In this document: positions 41,646 to 50,556 of the stretch, piece after piece
Numbering within the stretch: position 1 is the stretch's first letter
Layout of the letters: every line of letters begins with the position of its first letter
Origin: Armatimonadota bacterium
Lineage (GTDB): Bacteria > Armatimonadota > Fimbriimonadia > Fimbriimonadales > Fimbriimonadaceae
DNA: 64,000 nucleotides
Reading direction: 5' to 3'
NCBI GenBank assembly: GCA_016223145.1
Contig: JACRPN010000014.1
Span: forward strand, 62,001 to 126,000
Translations under genes and position numbers: made by a program
Notes under the pieces: generated by a model
Databases searched by the model: none
What the model was told of the DNA's origin: nothing
What the model saw: only the letters and a program-made list of their open reading frames with translations

Positions 41646-42167
41646 GTGTTGAGCCAAACTACCGGGTACGCAATCTCGGCGCTCGGGTGCCTTGCCGGGA
41701 TCGAGGGGCGGACTCGGCTCGTTCGTGATGTTGCCGACTGCGCCGGCCTCGCCCTGCCGTATCTGAGCAAGATCATCCTCACGCTTTCCCGCAAGGGGGT
41801 TGTCGCGACCCGGAAGGGGATTGGCGGTGGCGTTCGGCTTGCCTGCGATCCACACTCCGTGAGCCTCTACGAAGTTTGCGTACTGATGGACGATCCCGTT
41901 ATTCAGATGCGGTGCTTGATGGGGACGGCGCCCTGCTCTGCGCAGCGCAATTGCCCTTGCCACGAGTTCTGGGCGAAGCATCGCGAGCGCCTCTTCGAGT
42001 TCCTCATGCGCACGACGCTGGCTGACATCGCGCGATTCGAAGCGAAGCGTTGCAGCACGGCCCGTTTGCAAGCCAAAGACAATGCGTCTGAGGGTCTGGT
42101 CCAGTCACTCATGGCAACGGCCGGCCCTGTGATTCCCGCCGAGCGGTCAAGGAGGCCGCGCCGATGA
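41646..42167 (+). CDS. Rrf2-family transcriptional regulator
   Basis: 173 residues, TTG start. Winged helix-turn-helix at about 10-65 ([35 protein letters not shown]). A cysteine cluster [17 protein letters not shown] near residues 88-105 is in the place where IscR/NsrR-type Rrf2 proteins hold an Fe-S cluster. It probably senses redox state, oxygen or nitric oxide and controls its own operon. The stop overlaps the next gene by four bases (ATGA). Confidence 0.9.
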   Translation: MLSQTTGYAISALGCLAGIEGRTRLVRDVADCAGLALPYLSKIILTLSRKGVVATRKGIGGGVRLACDPHSVSLYEVCVLMDDPVIQMRCLMGTAPCSAQRNCPCHEFWAKHRERLFEFLMRTTLADIARFEAKRCSTARLQAKDNASEGLVQSLMATAGPVIPAERSRRPRR

Positions 42168-43084
42168 AAAAACATACGACAGCCTTGCTGGACGGCGCCG
42201 ATAGGAGCGACGTCCTGCAGATGGATCTCAAGACCGGGTTCGACCCCGGGCGCCGCCAAGCGATCACGCGGCTTGCGAGCGCAGCCATGGCCGGGCTTGC
42301 CGCGCCGAGCCTACTGGCTAGGGAAGGCCCAGGTCCCGCGCTCGACGCGATCCAGATTCCCGCCCTGCCCGAGCCGCGCCACGATGAGGACTCGCTAATC
42401 ACCATGATGCGGGACCTCCAGCGCGCCCTGAAGAAGCCGGAAACGCAAAGACGCTGGGTGATGGTCATTGACCTGCGAAAGTGTGTGGGCTGTCACGCAT
42501 GCACCGTCGGATGCATCGCAGAAAACAAGTTGCCGCCCGGCGTCGTGTATCGGCCGGTATCCGAAGAAGAGGCGGGCGTTTACCCGAACGTCAAGAGGCG
42601 CTTCGTTCCTCGCCTGTGCAACCACTGCGACAGACCGCCGTGCGTCAAGCCTTGCCCGGTCAAGGCGACGTGGAAAGCAAAAGACGGCCTCGTACACATT
42701 GACTACGCCAAGTGCATCGGGTGCGGCAAGTGCGTCGAGGCGTGCCCGTATGGTGCTCGCACCCTCGATATGGGCGCGAACTGGACCGACGGCACGCCGC
42801 AGAACCAAGCCTACGAGAAGGCGGCGAACTACGAGTACGGCAAGAAGTGGCCGCGAACTGCCGACGCTTCGCCCGTCTTTAAGGCCCGCAAGTGCACCTT
42901 CTGTATGCACCGCCACCGCCAAGGGATGCTTCCGATGTGCGTTTCGACTTGCATCGGCCGAGCGACCTACTTCGGCGACGCGAACGACCCTGAGAGCCTC
43001 GTCGCGAAGCTCGTTTCGCAGCCGAATCTCATGCGCCTGAAGGAGAATCTGGGGACCAAGCCGCGCGTGTATTACATCACGTGA
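42164..43084 (+). CDS. Four-cluster ferredoxin subunit of a molybdoenzyme (TtrB-like)
   Basis: 306 residues. A Tat-like signal ([19 protein letters not shown], about 26-45) precedes 16 cysteines in four clusters: [48 protein letters not shown]. It passes electrons to the catalytic subunit downstream. Similarity to TtrB/PhsB/DmsB electron-transfer subunits is evident. Coupled by ATGA overlap to the regulator. Confidence 0.9.
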   Translation: MKKHTTALLDGADRSDVLQMDLKTGFDPGRRQAITRLASAAMAGLAAPSLLAREGPGPALDAIQIPALPEPRHDEDSLITMMRDLQRALKKPETQRRWVMVIDLRKCVGCHACTVGCIAENKLPPGVVYRPVSEEEAGVYPNVKRRFVPRLCNHCDRPPCVKPCPVKATWKAKDGLVHIDYAKCIGCGKCVEACPYGARTLDMGANWTDGTPQNQAYEKAANYEYGKKWPRTADASPVFKARKCTFCMHRHRQGMLPMCVSTCIGRATYFGDANDPESLVAKLVSQPNLMRLKENLGTKPRVYYIT

Positions 43085-43145
43085 ACCGGAATCCCCTGCC
43101 AGACCTTCAGTGAACCCGCCACCCTACGACCCAAAGGAAAGAGCA

Positions 43146-46100
43146 ATGCCCTCACGCAACGAAACGAAGAGAACTCGAACTCAGGAACAGGAATCCCGGA
43201 ACGGCATGACCAGGCGCGACGTGCTCCAGTCGTCGGCCCTGCTCGGCGCGACCGGACTGCCCCTCAAGTGGGCGCGCCTCGCCGAAACCACGCAGACGGG
43301 CGCCGCCGAATACGATCTCTCCAAGCCTGAGAACATCATCAACACGGTTTGCCTGCAGTGCAACACCGGGTGCGGCATCAAGGTCAAGCTCGTGAATGGA
43401 GTCGCGGTCAAGATTGACGGCAATCCGCTCGCGCCGACGACGATGGTTCCCCACCTTCCGGCGAATACGTCGCCGTTCGTAATGGCAGGCATTGACGGCG
43501 CCATCTGCCCAAAAGGACAAGCGGGCCTTCAAAGCGTCTACGACCCGTACCGCATCCGCAAGGTGCTCAAACGCGCCGGCAAGCGCGGCGAGAACAAGTG
43601 GGTCTCGATCCCATTCGACCAGGCGGTGAAGGAAATCGTCGAGGGAGGATCGCTTTTCTCGAAGGTGCCTGGCGAGGAGAACCGGACCGTGGAGGGCCTC
43701 AAGGACATTTGCAGGCTCCGCGATCCAAAGGTCGCCGCCGCGATGGACAAGTCGCTCGCCGAGTTGAAAAACGTCATCAAAGACGTTCGCAAAAAGAAGC
43801 TCCCAGAGTCCGCGCTTGTGGACGCGATCGCTGCATTCAAAGCTAAGCACAAAGACCACTTGGATGCGCTGATTGACCCGGATCATCCCGATCTCGGCCC
43901 CAAGAACAATCAACTGGTGTTTGCATGGGGCCGCATGAAAGCGGGCCGAGGAGAATTCGCTCGCAGGTTCGTGACGGACGCCTTCGGCTCGGTCAACGCG
44001 CACGGGCACACGACGGTGTGCCAAGGGAGCCTGTACTTCACCGGTAAGGCGATGAGCGAGCAATGGGACTACGACGAGAAATCCAAAGAGGTCAAATGGA
44101 CCGGGGGAGACAAGTTCTATTGGCAGGCGGATACCGGCAACGCCGAGTTCATCCTCTTCGTCGGAGCCTCGCCCTTCGAGGGCAACTACGGCCCGCCGGC
44201 GCGAACGCCGCGCCTGACGAACAACCTCGCAGCAGGAAAGCTGAAGATCGCCGTAGCCGATCCGAGGTTTTCGAAGACGGCGTCGAAGGCGTGGAAATGG
44301 CTGCCGATCAAGCCCGGCTTCGAGGCTGCCCTCGGCCTGGCGATGATTCGCTGGATCATCGAGAACAACCGCTTCGACGCGCGTTTCCTCCAAAACGCGA
44401 ACAAGGCCGCCGCGAAAGCGGACGGCGAGCCCACTTGGTGCAACGCCACGTGGCTTGTGAAGCTCAACGAGAAGGGCGAGCCAGACAAGTTCCTCCGGTC
44501 TCATGAGATCGGCGTCGCGCCTATCGAGTCGCGCAAGGCGGAAGACGGAACGGAGTATCCATACGAGCGCTTCGTCGTGCTGTCGGGCGGAAAGCCGCTC
44601 GCGGTGGACCCGAACGATGCAACGCTAGCGGTCGAGGGCGACCTCAACGTGAACACGACGGTCAAGCTCGTGGACGGCAAGGAAGTCCGTGTCAAGTCCT
44701 CCTTCCAACTGCTGGCCGAGGCGGCGAATGAGCGGACGATTGAGGAATGGGCTGAAATGGCCGGACTCCAGACGAAAGACATCGTCGAGATAGCCCTGGA
44801 GTTCGCGAGCCATGGTAAGAAAGCGGTCGCCGACATTCATCGAGGAGTCAGCCAGCACACGAACGGCTTTTACAACTGCTTCGTGTTCAACAGCCTCAAC
44901 ATGCTCCTTGGCAACTACGACTGGAAGGGTGGATACGTGAAGGCGTCCGCCTGGAATGTCACTGGTGACAGCAAGGGCAAACCGATTGAAGGCAAGCCGT
45001 TCTTCTTTCCGAAGTTGCACCCGAACAAAGCCAAGGCGTTCGGCCTGAGCAGCATTCGGCACGACGCGAAATACGAAGAAACAACCCTATTCTCCGGCTA
45101 CCCCGCGAAGCGGCCGTTCTATCCGCTTTCCTCGGACGTGTACCAGGAGATCGTCCCGAGCATCGCGGATCAGTACCCATACCCTGTTAAGTGCCTGATC
45201 TTGTACATGGGGTCACCTGTATACTCCCTGCCCGCCGGAGACAAGCTGGTGGCGGCCCTGCAGGACGTAGAGAGACTCCCCCTCTACATCGCTAGCGACA
45301 TCATCGTAGGCGACTCCTCGATGTACGCCGACTACATCTTCCCGGACCTGACCTATCTGGAGCGTTGGGAGTTCCACGGCAGCCACCCCTCGTTCACGAA
45401 CAAGCAGCAGCCGGTGCGCCAGCCCGCCATCGCACCCATCCCAGAGACCGTTACGGTATTCGGAGAGAAGATGCCGATCTCGATGGAGTCCATGCTGATG
45501 GCCTTCAGCGAAGGGCTGGGGCTGGCCGGGTTTGGAAAAGAAGGCATGGGCACGGGCATGGACCTGGCCAAGCCGGAGGACTTCTACCTGAGGATGGTCG
45601 CCAACGTTGCGGCAGGCGACAAGGCAGGGGAGGCGGTGCCGGATGCGGACGACCGCGAGATGGAGCTGTTCCTTGCTTCCAGGCGGCACCTTCCAAAGTC
45701 GGTGTTCGATCCCGACCGGTGGAAGGCTGCGGTTGGCGACGCTTGGTGGCGTAAGGTCGTCTTCGTCCTGAACCGGGGAGGCCGCTACGAGGACTACGAC
45801 AAGGGCTACGACGGCGCTCAGGTCAAGCACAAGTACGCCAAGCTCCTGAACATGTATTCGGAGAAGGCCGCCGGCGTCAAGAACGCCATGAGCGGCAAAG
45901 CGTTTAGCGGGGTACCGCGGTTCATTGCGCCCTACCTAGACATTGCAGGCAGCCCAGTACAGGACGACAAGTACGACCTCAAGCTGACCACGCACCGCGA
46001 CATCACCATGACGAAGTCACGCACGATCGCCGACTACTGGCTCACCGCGGTGAAGCCGACCAACGTCCTGCTGATCAATAAGGCTGATGCGACGCAACGC

Positions 46101-46451
46101 GGCTTCAAGGACGGAGACTTGGTGAAGGTGATCTCGGCCTCGAACCCATCTGGCGTCTGGGATCTCGGCCACGGGAATAGGCGGCCCCTCAAAATCAAGG
46201 TGAAGACGGTTCAGGGCATGAGGCCCGGAACCGTCTCGTTTGCGCTCGGTTACGGCCACTGGGCCTATGGCGCATCGGACGTGACGGTTGACGGCAAGGT
46301 GATCAAGGGTGAGGAGAGGCGTGCCGCAGGCACGCACCTCAACGCCGCCATGCGCGTGGACCCGGTGCTCAAGAACACCTCGCTCGCCGATCCGGTCGGT
46401 GCAAGCGTGGCTTTTTACGACACCAACATCAAACTGATCAAAGCAACCTAA
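43146..46451 (+). CDS. Molybdopterin oxidoreductase catalytic subunit, TtrA-like
   Basis: 1101 residues from the ATG at 43146, chosen for AAAGGAAAGAG just upstream; a GTG at 43110 opens earlier. Tat motif TRRDVLQ (about 22-28). 4Fe-4S cysteines C69, C72, C76, C121. Likely molybdenum-coordinating C292 in HTTVCQGS. The blocks LKRAGKRGENKW, EIVEGGSLF, ADYIFPDLTYLERWEF and ALGYGHWAYGA match the tetrathionate reductase TtrA family from memory. Tetrathionate, arsenate, selenate or another oxyanion is possible; the substrate is not determined. Periplasmic. There is no NrfD-like anchor gene beside it. Confidence 0.88.
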   Translation: MPSRNETKRTRTQEQESRNGMTRRDVLQSSALLGATGLPLKWARLAETTQTGAAEYDLSKPENIINTVCLQCNTGCGIKVKLVNGVAVKIDGNPLAPTTMVPHLPANTSPFVMAGIDGAICPKGQAGLQSVYDPYRIRKVLKRAGKRGENKWVSIPFDQAVKEIVEGGSLFSKVPGEENRTVEGLKDICRLRDPKVAAAMDKSLAELKNVIKDVRKKKLPESALVDAIAAFKAKHKDHLDALIDPDHPDLGPKNNQLVFAWGRMKAGRGEFARRFVTDAFGSVNAHGHTTVCQGSLYFTGKAMSEQWDYDEKSKEVKWTGGDKFYWQADTGNAEFILFVGASPFEGNYGPPARTPRLTNNLAAGKLKIAVADPRFSKTASKAWKWLPIKPGFEAALGLAMIRWIIENNRFDARFLQNANKAAAKADGEPTWCNATWLVKLNEKGEPDKFLRSHEIGVAPIESRKAEDGTEYPYERFVVLSGGKPLAVDPNDATLAVEGDLNVNTTVKLVDGKEVRVKSSFQLLAEAANERTIEEWAEMAGLQTKDIVEIALEFASHGKKAVADIHRGVSQHTNGFYNCFVFNSLNMLLGNYDWKGGYVKASAWNVTGDSKGKPIEGKPFFFPKLHPNKAKAFGLSSIRHDAKYEETTLFSGYPAKRPFYPLSSDVYQEIVPSIADQYPYPVKCLILYMGSPVYSLPAGDKLVAALQDVERLPLYIASDIIVGDSSMYADYIFPDLTYLERWEFHGSHPSFTNKQQPVRQPAIAPIPETVTVFGEKMPISMESMLMAFSEGLGLAGFGKEGMGTGMDLAKPEDFYLRMVANVAAGDKAGEAVPDADDREMELFLASRRHLPKSVFDPDRWKAAVGDAWWRKVVFVLNRGGRYEDYDKGYDGAQVKHKYAKLLNMYSEKAAGVKNAMSGKAFSGVPRFIAPYLDIAGSPVQDDKYDLKLTTHRDITMTKSRTIADYWLTAVKPTNVLLINKADATQRGFKDGDLVKVISASNPSGVWDLGHGNRRPLKIKVKTVQGMRPGTVSFALGYGHWAYGASDVTVDGKVIKGEERRAAGTHLNAAMRVDPVLKNTSLADPVGASVAFYDTNIKLIKAT

Positions 46452-46479
46452 CGACTCGACGGAACGAGGAAACGACCCA

Positions 46480-47544
46480 ATGACACGTAAACACAAACCC
46501 TCATCAGCACTTCGACTGGCTGTGATCGCTTTCTCGATCACAGCAGCAGTTGCGACGTACAGCCAAGCCGCCGCCCAAGGCGGCAAAGATCCCGGGCAGA
46601 TCTCCGGATACGCGTTTGGTGACATCTACAGCGCAAACAAACACCACAACAGCGCCATCCAGGGAATGAACGGCTTTTGGTTCAGGCGGATCTACTTGAC
46701 ATACGACAAGAAGATGGACGCAGGTTTCGCCGCCCGATTTCGTCTCGAGGCGAACAGCCCTGGCGATTTCACGAGCTCTACGACGATGCAGCCCTTCATC
46801 AAGGACATGTACTTGCAGCGATCGCAGGGCGATCAGAAGTTCTACTTGGGCTTGATTCCGACGCCGACGTGGGACAACATTGACAGCACGCTCGCTTATC
46901 GGCACATCGAGAAGTCCCCGCTCGACCTATTCAAGATGGGCGAAGCTCGCGACCAGGGAATCTCCGTTAAGGGGCCGCTCGACAAGGAAAAGAAAACAAC
47001 CTACTGGCTAATGGTAGGCAACGGCAGCGGCACCAAGGGCAAGACCGAAAAGGGCAACGCCATCTACTTCCAACTCGCGCACAAGCTCACCAAGGACCTG
47101 ACCATCGAGGGTTACGTTGATCGCTGGGACAAAACGGGCCACACGGACTGGCGCACTGCGTATCTCAACTTGATGTACGTGACGCCGCAGTCCAAGGCTG
47201 GGCTCCTGTTTGCAGATCAGCGCAGGCAAAACGCGACGGGTCCAGATACCAAACTGCAGGTCACGTCGCTCTACGTGGATACCAAGGTTTCGGATAACGC
47301 CCGCCCGTTCTTCCGCGTGGATTTCGTCAACAATCCCGTCCCAGGCGCGGACAAGATCTCCTACTTGGCGCTCTCCAAGGACGCGAAGCCGACGTTCTAC
47401 ATGGCGGGATTGGAGTACAAGCTCTCCGAGGACGTCAAGATCATTCCGAACATCGAATACGTGACCTATCGCGATTCGACCACTTCGAGCACGCCGAAGA
47501 ACAACGTATTCTTCCGGGTGACGTTCTTCTTCGCATTCAAGTAG
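46480..47544 (+). CDS. Outer-membrane porin-like beta-barrel
   Basis: 354 residues. Signal peptide 1-33 (ending AAAQ). Alternating-hydrophobic strands, an opening ISGYAFGDIYSA, FRRIYLTYDKKM, and a final FFRVTFFFAFK with an aromatic-rich last strand (C-terminal beta-signal). Resembles phosphate-selective or FmdC-type porins. It is in the same operon direction 28 bases after the reductase, so it may admit the reductase's substrate to the periplasm. Confidence 0.85.
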   Translation: MTRKHKPSSALRLAVIAFSITAAVATYSQAAAQGGKDPGQISGYAFGDIYSANKHHNSAIQGMNGFWFRRIYLTYDKKMDAGFAARFRLEANSPGDFTSSTTMQPFIKDMYLQRSQGDQKFYLGLIPTPTWDNIDSTLAYRHIEKSPLDLFKMGEARDQGISVKGPLDKEKKTTYWLMVGNGSGTKGKTEKGNAIYFQLAHKLTKDLTIEGYVDRWDKTGHTDWRTAYLNLMYVTPQSKAGLLFADQRRQNATGPDTKLQVTSLYVDTKVSDNARPFFRVDFVNNPVPGADKISYLALSKDAKPTFYMAGLEYKLSEDVKIIPNIEYVTYRDSTTSSTPKNNVFFRVTFFFAFK

Positions 47545-47610
47545 GAAGTCGGTGGATGCCAGGCGACGCGCCCGGCATCCAACCCTCTTTCAACGGACTC
47601 GGAGTTGGCC

Positions 47611-47922
47611 ATGACGAAGTTCCCCAAACACTTTTCAAAATTCCTCGAGGACTACCCCGACCTCGGGCAAGCCTACATGTCCATTAGCGACGCGGTTTCG
47701 GCAGCGGGCCCGTTGGATCGCAAGACGAGCTGCTTGGTCAAACTTGGAATGGCGGTCGGATCGGCTCAAGAAGGCGCCACCCACTCGCAAGTGCGGAAGG
47801 CACTTGAGGCCGGGGCGACGCCCGACGAGTTGCGCCATGCCGTGCTCTTGGCTGTAACGACACTTGGCTTTCCGAGCATGATGCGCGGCCTGGCCTGGGT
47901 CGAAGACGTTCTGGCGAAGTAA
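47611..47922 (+). CDS. Carboxymuconolactone decarboxylase-like protein lacking catalytic cysteines
   Basis: 103 residues from the ATG at 47611, with GGAG six bases upstream. AhpD/CMD-fold: LDRKTSCLVKLGMAVGSAQEGATHSQVRKALEAGATPDELRHAVLL. The usual CxxC of AhpD-type peroxidase members is replaced by EGATHS, so it is more like the gamma-CMD subgroup. It ends the respiratory island. Role unknown; in other genomes such small CMD proteins accompany redox operons. Confidence 0.85.
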   Translation: MTKFPKHFSKFLEDYPDLGQAYMSISDAVSAAGPLDRKTSCLVKLGMAVGSAQEGATHSQVRKALEAGATPDELRHAVLLAVTTLGFPSMMRGLAWVEDVLAK

Positions 47923-48061
47923 GCCCGGACCCGTCCGGCGGGTGTCCATCCTCCTTCTGAGCCTGATCTTGGGTGTTAGTTGACTTGTGTAGCTGGAGGA
48001 CTTCTCCTCCGGCCTCTCCCTCGCGGCCTGGCAACTGCCGGGAACTGCTGAGATTCTTCCC

Positions 48062-49231
48062 CTACCGCTCCAACAGCGTCCACTTTTCCCTTTTCGCCCG
48101 GTCCCATTCGGCGACGAAGGACCACCAGTTGCGCAGCTTCTTGCCCTTATAGGTCAGGCCGTGGTTCAGGCCGGGGATCGCTTGCATCCAGTAGATGCGC
48201 CACTTGATCGGCTCGCGGCCCCAGCGGTCGGCGCTCATCATCTGGGTCTTGCCGCCGCCGTCGGGCTTCCAGTCCTCGATGTCGGTCTCGACGGTGCGCG
48301 GGTTGGTCCAATCGTAGTCGCTCTCGCTGTTGGGCGCGTAGTGGGTCCATCCGCAGTGGGCGGGCTTGGTGACGATCTTGTGCGAGATGTCGCTGCCGAC
48401 GAAGTTGCCCCAGAAGAGCAGCTCGGGCCACTTCTCGGGCGGGGCGGTGTCTCGGCCGTCGATGTGGTTGATCAGGTGCTCGAGCTGGTGCATGTGGTTT
48501 TCGAGCATCTCGCCCAGCTCGCGGCCGTAGTTGAAGTGGAAGACGGTGTAGGTCTTGCTGAAGACGGGCAGGTCGGTCTCGTCGCGGTCCGAGTTGCTGA
48601 CGTCGCCGGTGGGGCTGGACATGTTGGATTCCCAGAGCCCGTTCTTGCCGTGGTAGCCCCACATCCAGATTTGCTTTACGCCCTTCTTTTCGACCCAGGT
48701 TTTGGCGTCAATGCGCTTCATAACGGCGTTGTAGTCGAGCAGGGGCTCATCTTCGCTCCTCTCTGGATTCCTGAGAAACGACCCCGCAGGGGTCAAAGAA
48801 AGTAGCCCGGGGTTGAGCGAAGCGACACCCCGGGTCCGCGAGCGCCCCAAGTCCTGCACCCCGGAGGGGTGCCAGAGATCTGCTGCTGCGCCTATCTGCC
48901 CCTTCTTGGCGCGGATGGGAATGCCCTCTTTGATGACCATCTCCCCGACGACCTCGTACTTCAGGGCGGGCTTGCTCGGGAGCTTGTAGCCCCGGAAGCG
49001 CGAGCCCTCCTCCAGCGCGGCGCAGGCTTCTTTGGTCAGGCGGTCGGTCTTGGCCTTCAGGCCGGCGTAGCCTCCGCCCGCGCGGACCGAGGCGTTGTAG
49101 GCCTCCTCGGTGGCGACGGTCTTATCAATCTGGTCGCCGACGACGGGGTAGTAGCCCACAACGAAGATCTTGATGGTCTGGGTCTGCTGAAGGGCCAGGG
49201 CCAATATCGCGGCGGTGAGAGAAAGTACCAT
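48062..49231 (-). CDS. Secreted protein of unknown function with repeat-derived insert
   Basis: 389 residues. Signal-like helix 1-16. Conserved-looking core: WMWGYHGKNGLWESNMSSP, VFHFNYGRELGEMLENHMHQLEHLINHIDG, WGNFVGS, HCGWTHYAPNSESDYDW. Such WGYHG/ESNM sequences appear, from memory, in actinobacteria and proteobacteria without function. Residues ~115-159 (48755-48889) are unlike the core and match the AGCGAAGCGA repeat. Histidine-rich, so a metal site is conceivable. It lies 14 bases after another minus-strand gene. Confidence 0.8.
   Translation of the reverse strand: MVLSLTAAILALALQQTQTIKIFVVGYYPVVGDQIDKTVATEEAYNASVRAGGGYAGLKAKTDRLTKEACAALEEGSRFRGYKLPSKPALKYEVVGEMVIKEGIPIRAKKGQIGAAADLWHPSGVQDLGRSRTRGVASLNPGLLSLTPAGSFLRNPERSEDEPLLDYNAVMKRIDAKTWVEKKGVKQIWMWGYHGKNGLWESNMSSPTGDVSNSDRDETDLPVFSKTYTVFHFNYGRELGEMLENHMHQLEHLINHIDGRDTAPPEKWPELLFWGNFVGSDISHKIVTKPAHCGWTHYAPNSESDYDWTNPRTVETDIEDWKPDGGGKTQMMSADRWGREPIKWRIYWMQAIPGLNHGLTYKGKKLRNWWSFVAEWDRAKREKWTLLER
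48755..48889. repeat. AGCGAAGCGA repeat inserted in frame in a secreted protein
   Basis: About 100 bases (48782-48880) align with the intergenic copy at 37430-37520. They share a GACC..GGGGTCA hairpin, GTAGCC, a GGGGTTGAGCGAAGCGACACC block, and a terminal GCACCCC..GGGGTGCCA hairpin. The element is read in frame as about 45 codons. Confidence 0.85.
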
Positions 49232-49245
49232 AGCAATCGAAATCT

Positions 49246-49812
49246 CTATTGGTATCGAAGCAACTGGAGCATGATGTGCTTGTACTGGCGCACATTTGGC
49301 CGCAACGGATCTGGCGGCTCAAGACCTTCATCGCGGACCCGAGAAACCGTCGCGCAAAGTACGTACTTTCCCGGTTGTTCCGGCCCCATCATGAACGAGA
49401 AACCGGTCTTAACTGCTCCATCGGGGGGGCTTTGGTGCAGGTTTGCCGGAAAGGACGCCTCACCGCTAGGACCCCACCTCTCCCAACCCAAAGGGATCAT
49501 AACCCTGGGGTTTGCTTTCCGGTAGTCCAGATACAGGACAGCGAGCGAGTCCTTGGGGTCGTGCATCTCAACCGGCGGCGTGATGACCTCTGCTATGAGC
49601 ATTCCCTTTGGGATCACTATGCGGAACCTGACCTTCTTGTCAACCGAGGCTATTTGCTTTTCGATCGTCGTGTCATCGCGCGCCCAAACAGGGTCAAAAG
49701 CCAGTTGGGGCTTGCGGGCCTCGCTGTTGGGGACGGGAGCCCTAGCCTGCCAACTCACCCCGATCACAAGGCCCACAACTAACGAAACGATCGCTACGAT
49801 GACGGTCCGCAT
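49246..49812 (-). CDS. Hypothetical membrane-anchored protein
   Basis: 188 residues from the ATG at 49812; the longer frame adds ten. One N-terminal membrane helix (about 3-22: VIVAIVSLVVGLVIGVSW). The rest is a soluble sheet-like domain outside the cytoplasm. It lies 14 bases upstream of the secreted protein, probably co-transcribed. No family recognised. Confidence 0.6.
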   Translation of the reverse strand: MRTVIVAIVSLVVGLVIGVSWQARAPVPNSEARKPQLAFDPVWARDDTTIEKQIASVDKKVRFRIVIPKGMLIAEVITPPVEMHDPKDSLAVLYLDYRKANPRVMIPLGWERWGPSGEASFPANLHQSPPDGAVKTGFSFMMGPEQPGKYVLCATVSRVRDEGLEPPDPLRPNVRQYKHIMLQLLRYQ

Positions 49813-49840
49813 TGGCCTAAAACAAGGATAGCAGGTTCCC

Positions 49841-49979
49841 ATGCCTCAGGAGCCTTTCGCCGGGGCACGGGCACTCAAGGGCGCTCTGCTCCTGAGGCTT
49901 TGTCCGGGCGCTCGGCTTAGCCTCAGGACCAAAGGCTCAGGATTGCCCGGGGGACTCGGCCCGAGGGTCCTGAGGCATT
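49841..49979. repeat. Structured element with alternating CCTCAGG and CCTGAGG heptamers
   Basis: Outer 11-base arms (ATGCCTCAGGA, 49841-49851; TCCTGAGGCAT, 49969-49979) enclose inner pairs GCTCCTGAGGCT (49888-49899) and AGCCTCAGGACC (49919-49930). A partial GGCTCAGGATT (49934-49944) lies between them. The whole can fold as nested or cruciform hairpins. It lies upstream of the 49246 gene on its 5' side and could be a leader structure or a mobile palindrome. Confidence 0.65.
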
Positions 49980-50014
49980 GCGAATCATGTAGGTTTGGGT
50001 GCAGGCACCGAAAA

Positions 50015-50449
50015 TCACTGACCGCGCGAGGACCCACCCGAAGGGGGGCCGCCTGGCAACGAATCGTTCGGCTGAACGCGCTTGCTCTTTAGAATCGCGC
50101 CATCAGGACAAAGCACTCCAAGCGCCATCGCCGCAAGAATCCAATTGTATGAAGGAAGTCCTTGCCAGCTAAGCTCTCGACCCAACTCGGTGAGCCAACC
50201 AGACACTGGAAACCAACCGAGGAACATGGGCAGAAAGCAGAAGACGGCGGGCATCAGCGCCTTCCATCCGCTGAATGGTGGACGCATGATGAACGCCAGG
50301 ACGACCATCATGCCAGCGGTAAGCGCCAAGACGTATGTCAGCAGGAATGAAAACACGACCGCGTTTGCTGAACCGATACCAGGTACGGCGAATGCGCCTG
50401 CCAGAACGCACACTCCAATTCCAATTGCGGCATAAGCGATGCGCACCAT
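50015..50449 (-). CDS. Hypothetical membrane protein
   Basis: 144 residues, ATG start. Four hydrophobic helices (about 4-24, 30-52, 63-82, 100-115) and a basic, Gly/Pro-rich cytoplasmic tail (SKRVQPNDSLPGGPPSGG). No recognised family; stand-alone. Confidence 0.55.
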   Translation of the reverse strand: MVRIAYAAIGIGVCVLAGAFAVPGIGSANAVVFSFLLTYVLALTAGMMVVLAFIMRPPFSGWKALMPAVFCFLPMFLGWFPVSGWLTELGRELSWQGLPSYNWILAAMALGVLCPDGAILKSKRVQPNDSLPGGPPSGGSSRGQ

Positions 50450-50556
50450 CGATCCAGTATACGACGAAAGATCGACGGGAAAATGGTACTAACCCCAGCA
50501 GACAGCCGTCGTACTGCGAGGGGGACTTGACTTGGAAGGAGGGCCACGCGTCGGTA

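Noticed and set aside
43110-43145. GTG at 43110 as start of the molybdoenzyme gene
   Set aside because: The ATG at 43146 has a strong AAAGGAAAG ribosome site and places the Tat motif nearer the N-terminus.
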